Origin: RGIG6353 sp045590615
GTDB lineage: Bacteria > Bacillota > Clostridia > Oscillospirales > SIG627
DNA: 31,562 bases
Reading direction: 5' to 3'
NCBI GenBank assembly: GCA_045590615.1
Contig: JAZNRH010000012.1
Coordinates: 1 to 31,562 of the forward strand
The translations under genes and the position numbers were made by a program. The notes beneath the pieces were generated by a model. That model was not told the origin of the DNA, searched no databases, and worked only from the letters and a program-made list of their open reading frames with translations. Of the stretch, positions 30,284 to 31,562 are shown piece by piece. Numbering within the stretch: the stretch's first letter is position 1; the number at the start of each line of letters is the position of its first letter.

Positions 30284-31462
30284 ATGGCAGATAAATCAAT
30301 GGAAAATCTCAACGACCTCAGTGTCAGAGCAGAAAAGAAGGCTGTCACGGGCAAGACGCTCAGGGTGGGAATAATCGGCTGTGGCTGGATTGCCGACGCT
30401 CATATGGTGGCATATAAAAACCAAAGCGACGTCGAAATCGTTGCAGCCTGCGATATAATAGAGGGCAAGGCAAAGGCGTTTCTTGATAAGCACGGAATAA
30501 CGGGTGCAAAATGCGATTACGCATCACATAAGGAAATGCTCGACGATAAGAGCCTTGAGCTTGACGCAGTATCAATTTGTACCTATAACCGTCAGCACGC
30601 AGAGCCTGCAATATACGCTCTTGAAAGAGGGGTAAACGTGCTGCTCGAAAAGCCCTTTACCGTAACTCTTGACGAGGCAGTAGAGGTAATGCGTGCCGAA
30701 AAGAAGAGTGGCAAGGTGCTTTCAATCGGCTTCCAGCCCCGTATGGATGCCAATATGAAGCAAATCAAGAAAATCTGCGAGTCGGGCGAGCTTGGTAAAA
30801 TTTATTACATTCAGACGGGTGGAGGCAGAAGAAGAGGAATTCCAACCCCCTTTGGCACAAGCTTTATTGAGGACAAGACTGCAGGCATCGGCGCAATGGG
30901 TGATATCGGTTGTTACTCACTCGATATGGTACTCAACGCAATCGGTTACCCCAAGCCCCTGACAATTTCTGGCTACAAGTCAAGCTACTTCGGAAAGGAC
31001 CCCGACTACTCGGGCTACCCCGATGATAAGAAAAAGGAGTATTCTGAGCTCTTTGGAGTAGAGGACTTTGCAGCAGGCTTCGTAAGACTTGAGGGCGACG
31101 TGGTGCTCGACTTCCGTATTGCGTGGGCAATGAATCTCGACACCCCCGGTGATACTATAATAATGGGTACTAAGGGAAGCCTCAGAATACCCTCGACAGA
31201 GTGCTGGAACGGCTCTGTTGGTGGACCGATGAAGCTCTACCACGAGGTAGCAGGACTTCAGACAGTCACCGAAATTCCCATTATCAATATGAGGGAAGAC
31301 CTCTTCGATTTGAAAATCCGTACCTTCCTCGATGCTTGTAAAGAGGGCACACCTGCTCCCGTACCGTCGAGTCAGATTCTTTACAATCAGGTAATAATTG
31401 ACGGAATTGTAAAATCTGCCGAGCTTGGACACGAGCTTAAAGTAGAAATACCGGAGATATAA
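30284..31462 (+). CDS. Gfo/Idh/MocA family oxidoreductase (third of three)
   Basis: A 392-residue NAD(P)-dependent oxidoreductase. After a 24-residue N-terminal extension, the Rossmann start TLRVGIIGCGWIADAHM has the GCGWIA loop at 32-37. EKP is at 122-124. The C-terminal domain holds GDIGCYSLDMVLNAIG, the DIGCY variant of the catalytic region seen in glucose-fructose oxidoreductase and dihydrodiol dehydrogenase relatives. The start is the ATG at 30284 with GGAGG 8 nt upstream; a TTG at 30269 lies within that site and is rejected. The substrate is unknown. With the two other oxidoreductases and the isomerase it suggests oxidation, epimerisation or elimination, and reduction of one sugar-like compound. 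Confidence 0.93.
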   Translation: MADKSMENLNDLSVRAEKKAVTGKTLRVGIIGCGWIADAHMVAYKNQSDVEIVAACDIIEGKAKAFLDKHGITGAKCDYASHKEMLDDKSLELDAVSICTYNRQHAEPAIYALERGVNVLLEKPFTVTLDEAVEVMRAEKKSGKVLSIGFQPRMDANMKQIKKICESGELGKIYYIQTGGGRRRGIPTPFGTSFIEDKTAGIGAMGDIGCYSLDMVLNAIGYPKPLTISGYKSSYFGKDPDYSGYPDDKKKEYSELFGVEDFAAGFVRLEGDVVLDFRIAWAMNLDTPGDTIIMGTKGSLRIPSTECWNGSVGGPMKLYHEVAGLQTVTEIPIINMREDLFDLKIRTFLDACKEGTPAPVPSSQILYNQVIIDGIVKSAELGHELKVEIPEI

Positions 31463-31464
31463 TT

Positions 31465-31536
31465 CTATCCCCTGAAACACAGAGGGCTGTAAAAAAACTA
31501 AATTAGTTTTTTACAGCCCTGTTCGTTAGGGGATAG
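31465..31536 (+). terminator. Two-tier hairpin terminator
   Basis: An outer 9-bp stem, CTATCCCCT (31465-31473) with AGGGGATAG (31528-31536), encloses an inner stem of about 18 bp (31483-31501 with 31503-31520) that has one bulged A. The inner arm GGGCTGTAAAAAA resembles that of the terminator at 26436-26470. It starts 2 nt after the oxidoreductase stop codon. The T-tract is inside the inner arm rather than after the outer stem. Confidence 0.75.
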
Positions 31537-31562
31537 GAAAAAAAGAGGTAGATTGCACGATA

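Overview
The window looks like a chromosomal segment of an anaerobic Bacillota, class Clostridia. The evidence is the Gram-positive gene content (WalRK with YycH/YycI-like partners, a group II ECF transporter module, a ClpE-like unfoldase, RqcH, TrmK next to a NIF3 protein), strong AGGAGG-type ribosome sites, sigma-A promoters and intrinsic terminators. The species cannot be named from sequence alone. I see no phage, IS element or CRISPR array; the unusual material is in pseudoenzymes, leader RNA and interspersed palindromic repeats.

Layout. (1) 1-161: start of a TauE/SafE-type permease running off the left edge. (2) 162-708: non-coding, with two intrinsic terminators and a striking multi-hairpin palindromic element (500-674). 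(3) 709-1500, minus strand: tRNA-Ser(CGA), then queT (queuosine-precursor ECF S component) behind a preQ1-I-like riboswitch that carries an extra hairpin; three imperfect tandem units fill the gap to murA. (4) 1671-11000, minus strand: murA, and a long run transcribed as rluA - DUF3810 metalloprotease-like - degenerate polysaccharide deacetylase - walR - walK - yycH-like - yycI-like. (5) 11001-11174: divergent promoters. (6) 11175-26196, plus strand: 14 genes with gaps of at most 19 nt or short overlaps: SAM methyltransferase, ecfA1, ecfA2, ecfT, truA, DUF5711, cvpA-like, pgsA, clpE-like, a P-type ATPase-like pseudoenzyme, DUF1858, trmK, NIF3, rqcH. (7) 26197-26477: two identical 40-bp repeats and a bidirectional terminator. 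(8) 26478-31462: a carbohydrate-type cluster with a TIM-barrel isomerase/epimerase, three Gfo/Idh/MocA oxidoreductases and a divergent AraC regulator with repeated candidate operators; a two-tier terminator closes it.

How the genes fit together. The minus-strand block is about the cell envelope (MurA makes peptidoglycan precursor; WalRK controls wall turnover). The plus-strand block supplies the energising module for vitamin-type ECF uptake, and QueT in this same window is a plausible client; it also holds RNA modification, phospholipid synthesis and protein quality control (ClpE-like, RqcH). The last block is probably an inducible oxidoreductive pathway for a glycoside or polyol.

The best candidate for something undescribed is the 867-residue P-type ATPase homologue at 20140-22743. 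It keeps the whole fold but has lost nearly every catalytic signature, and it lies 2 nt behind the ClpE-like unfoldase gene.
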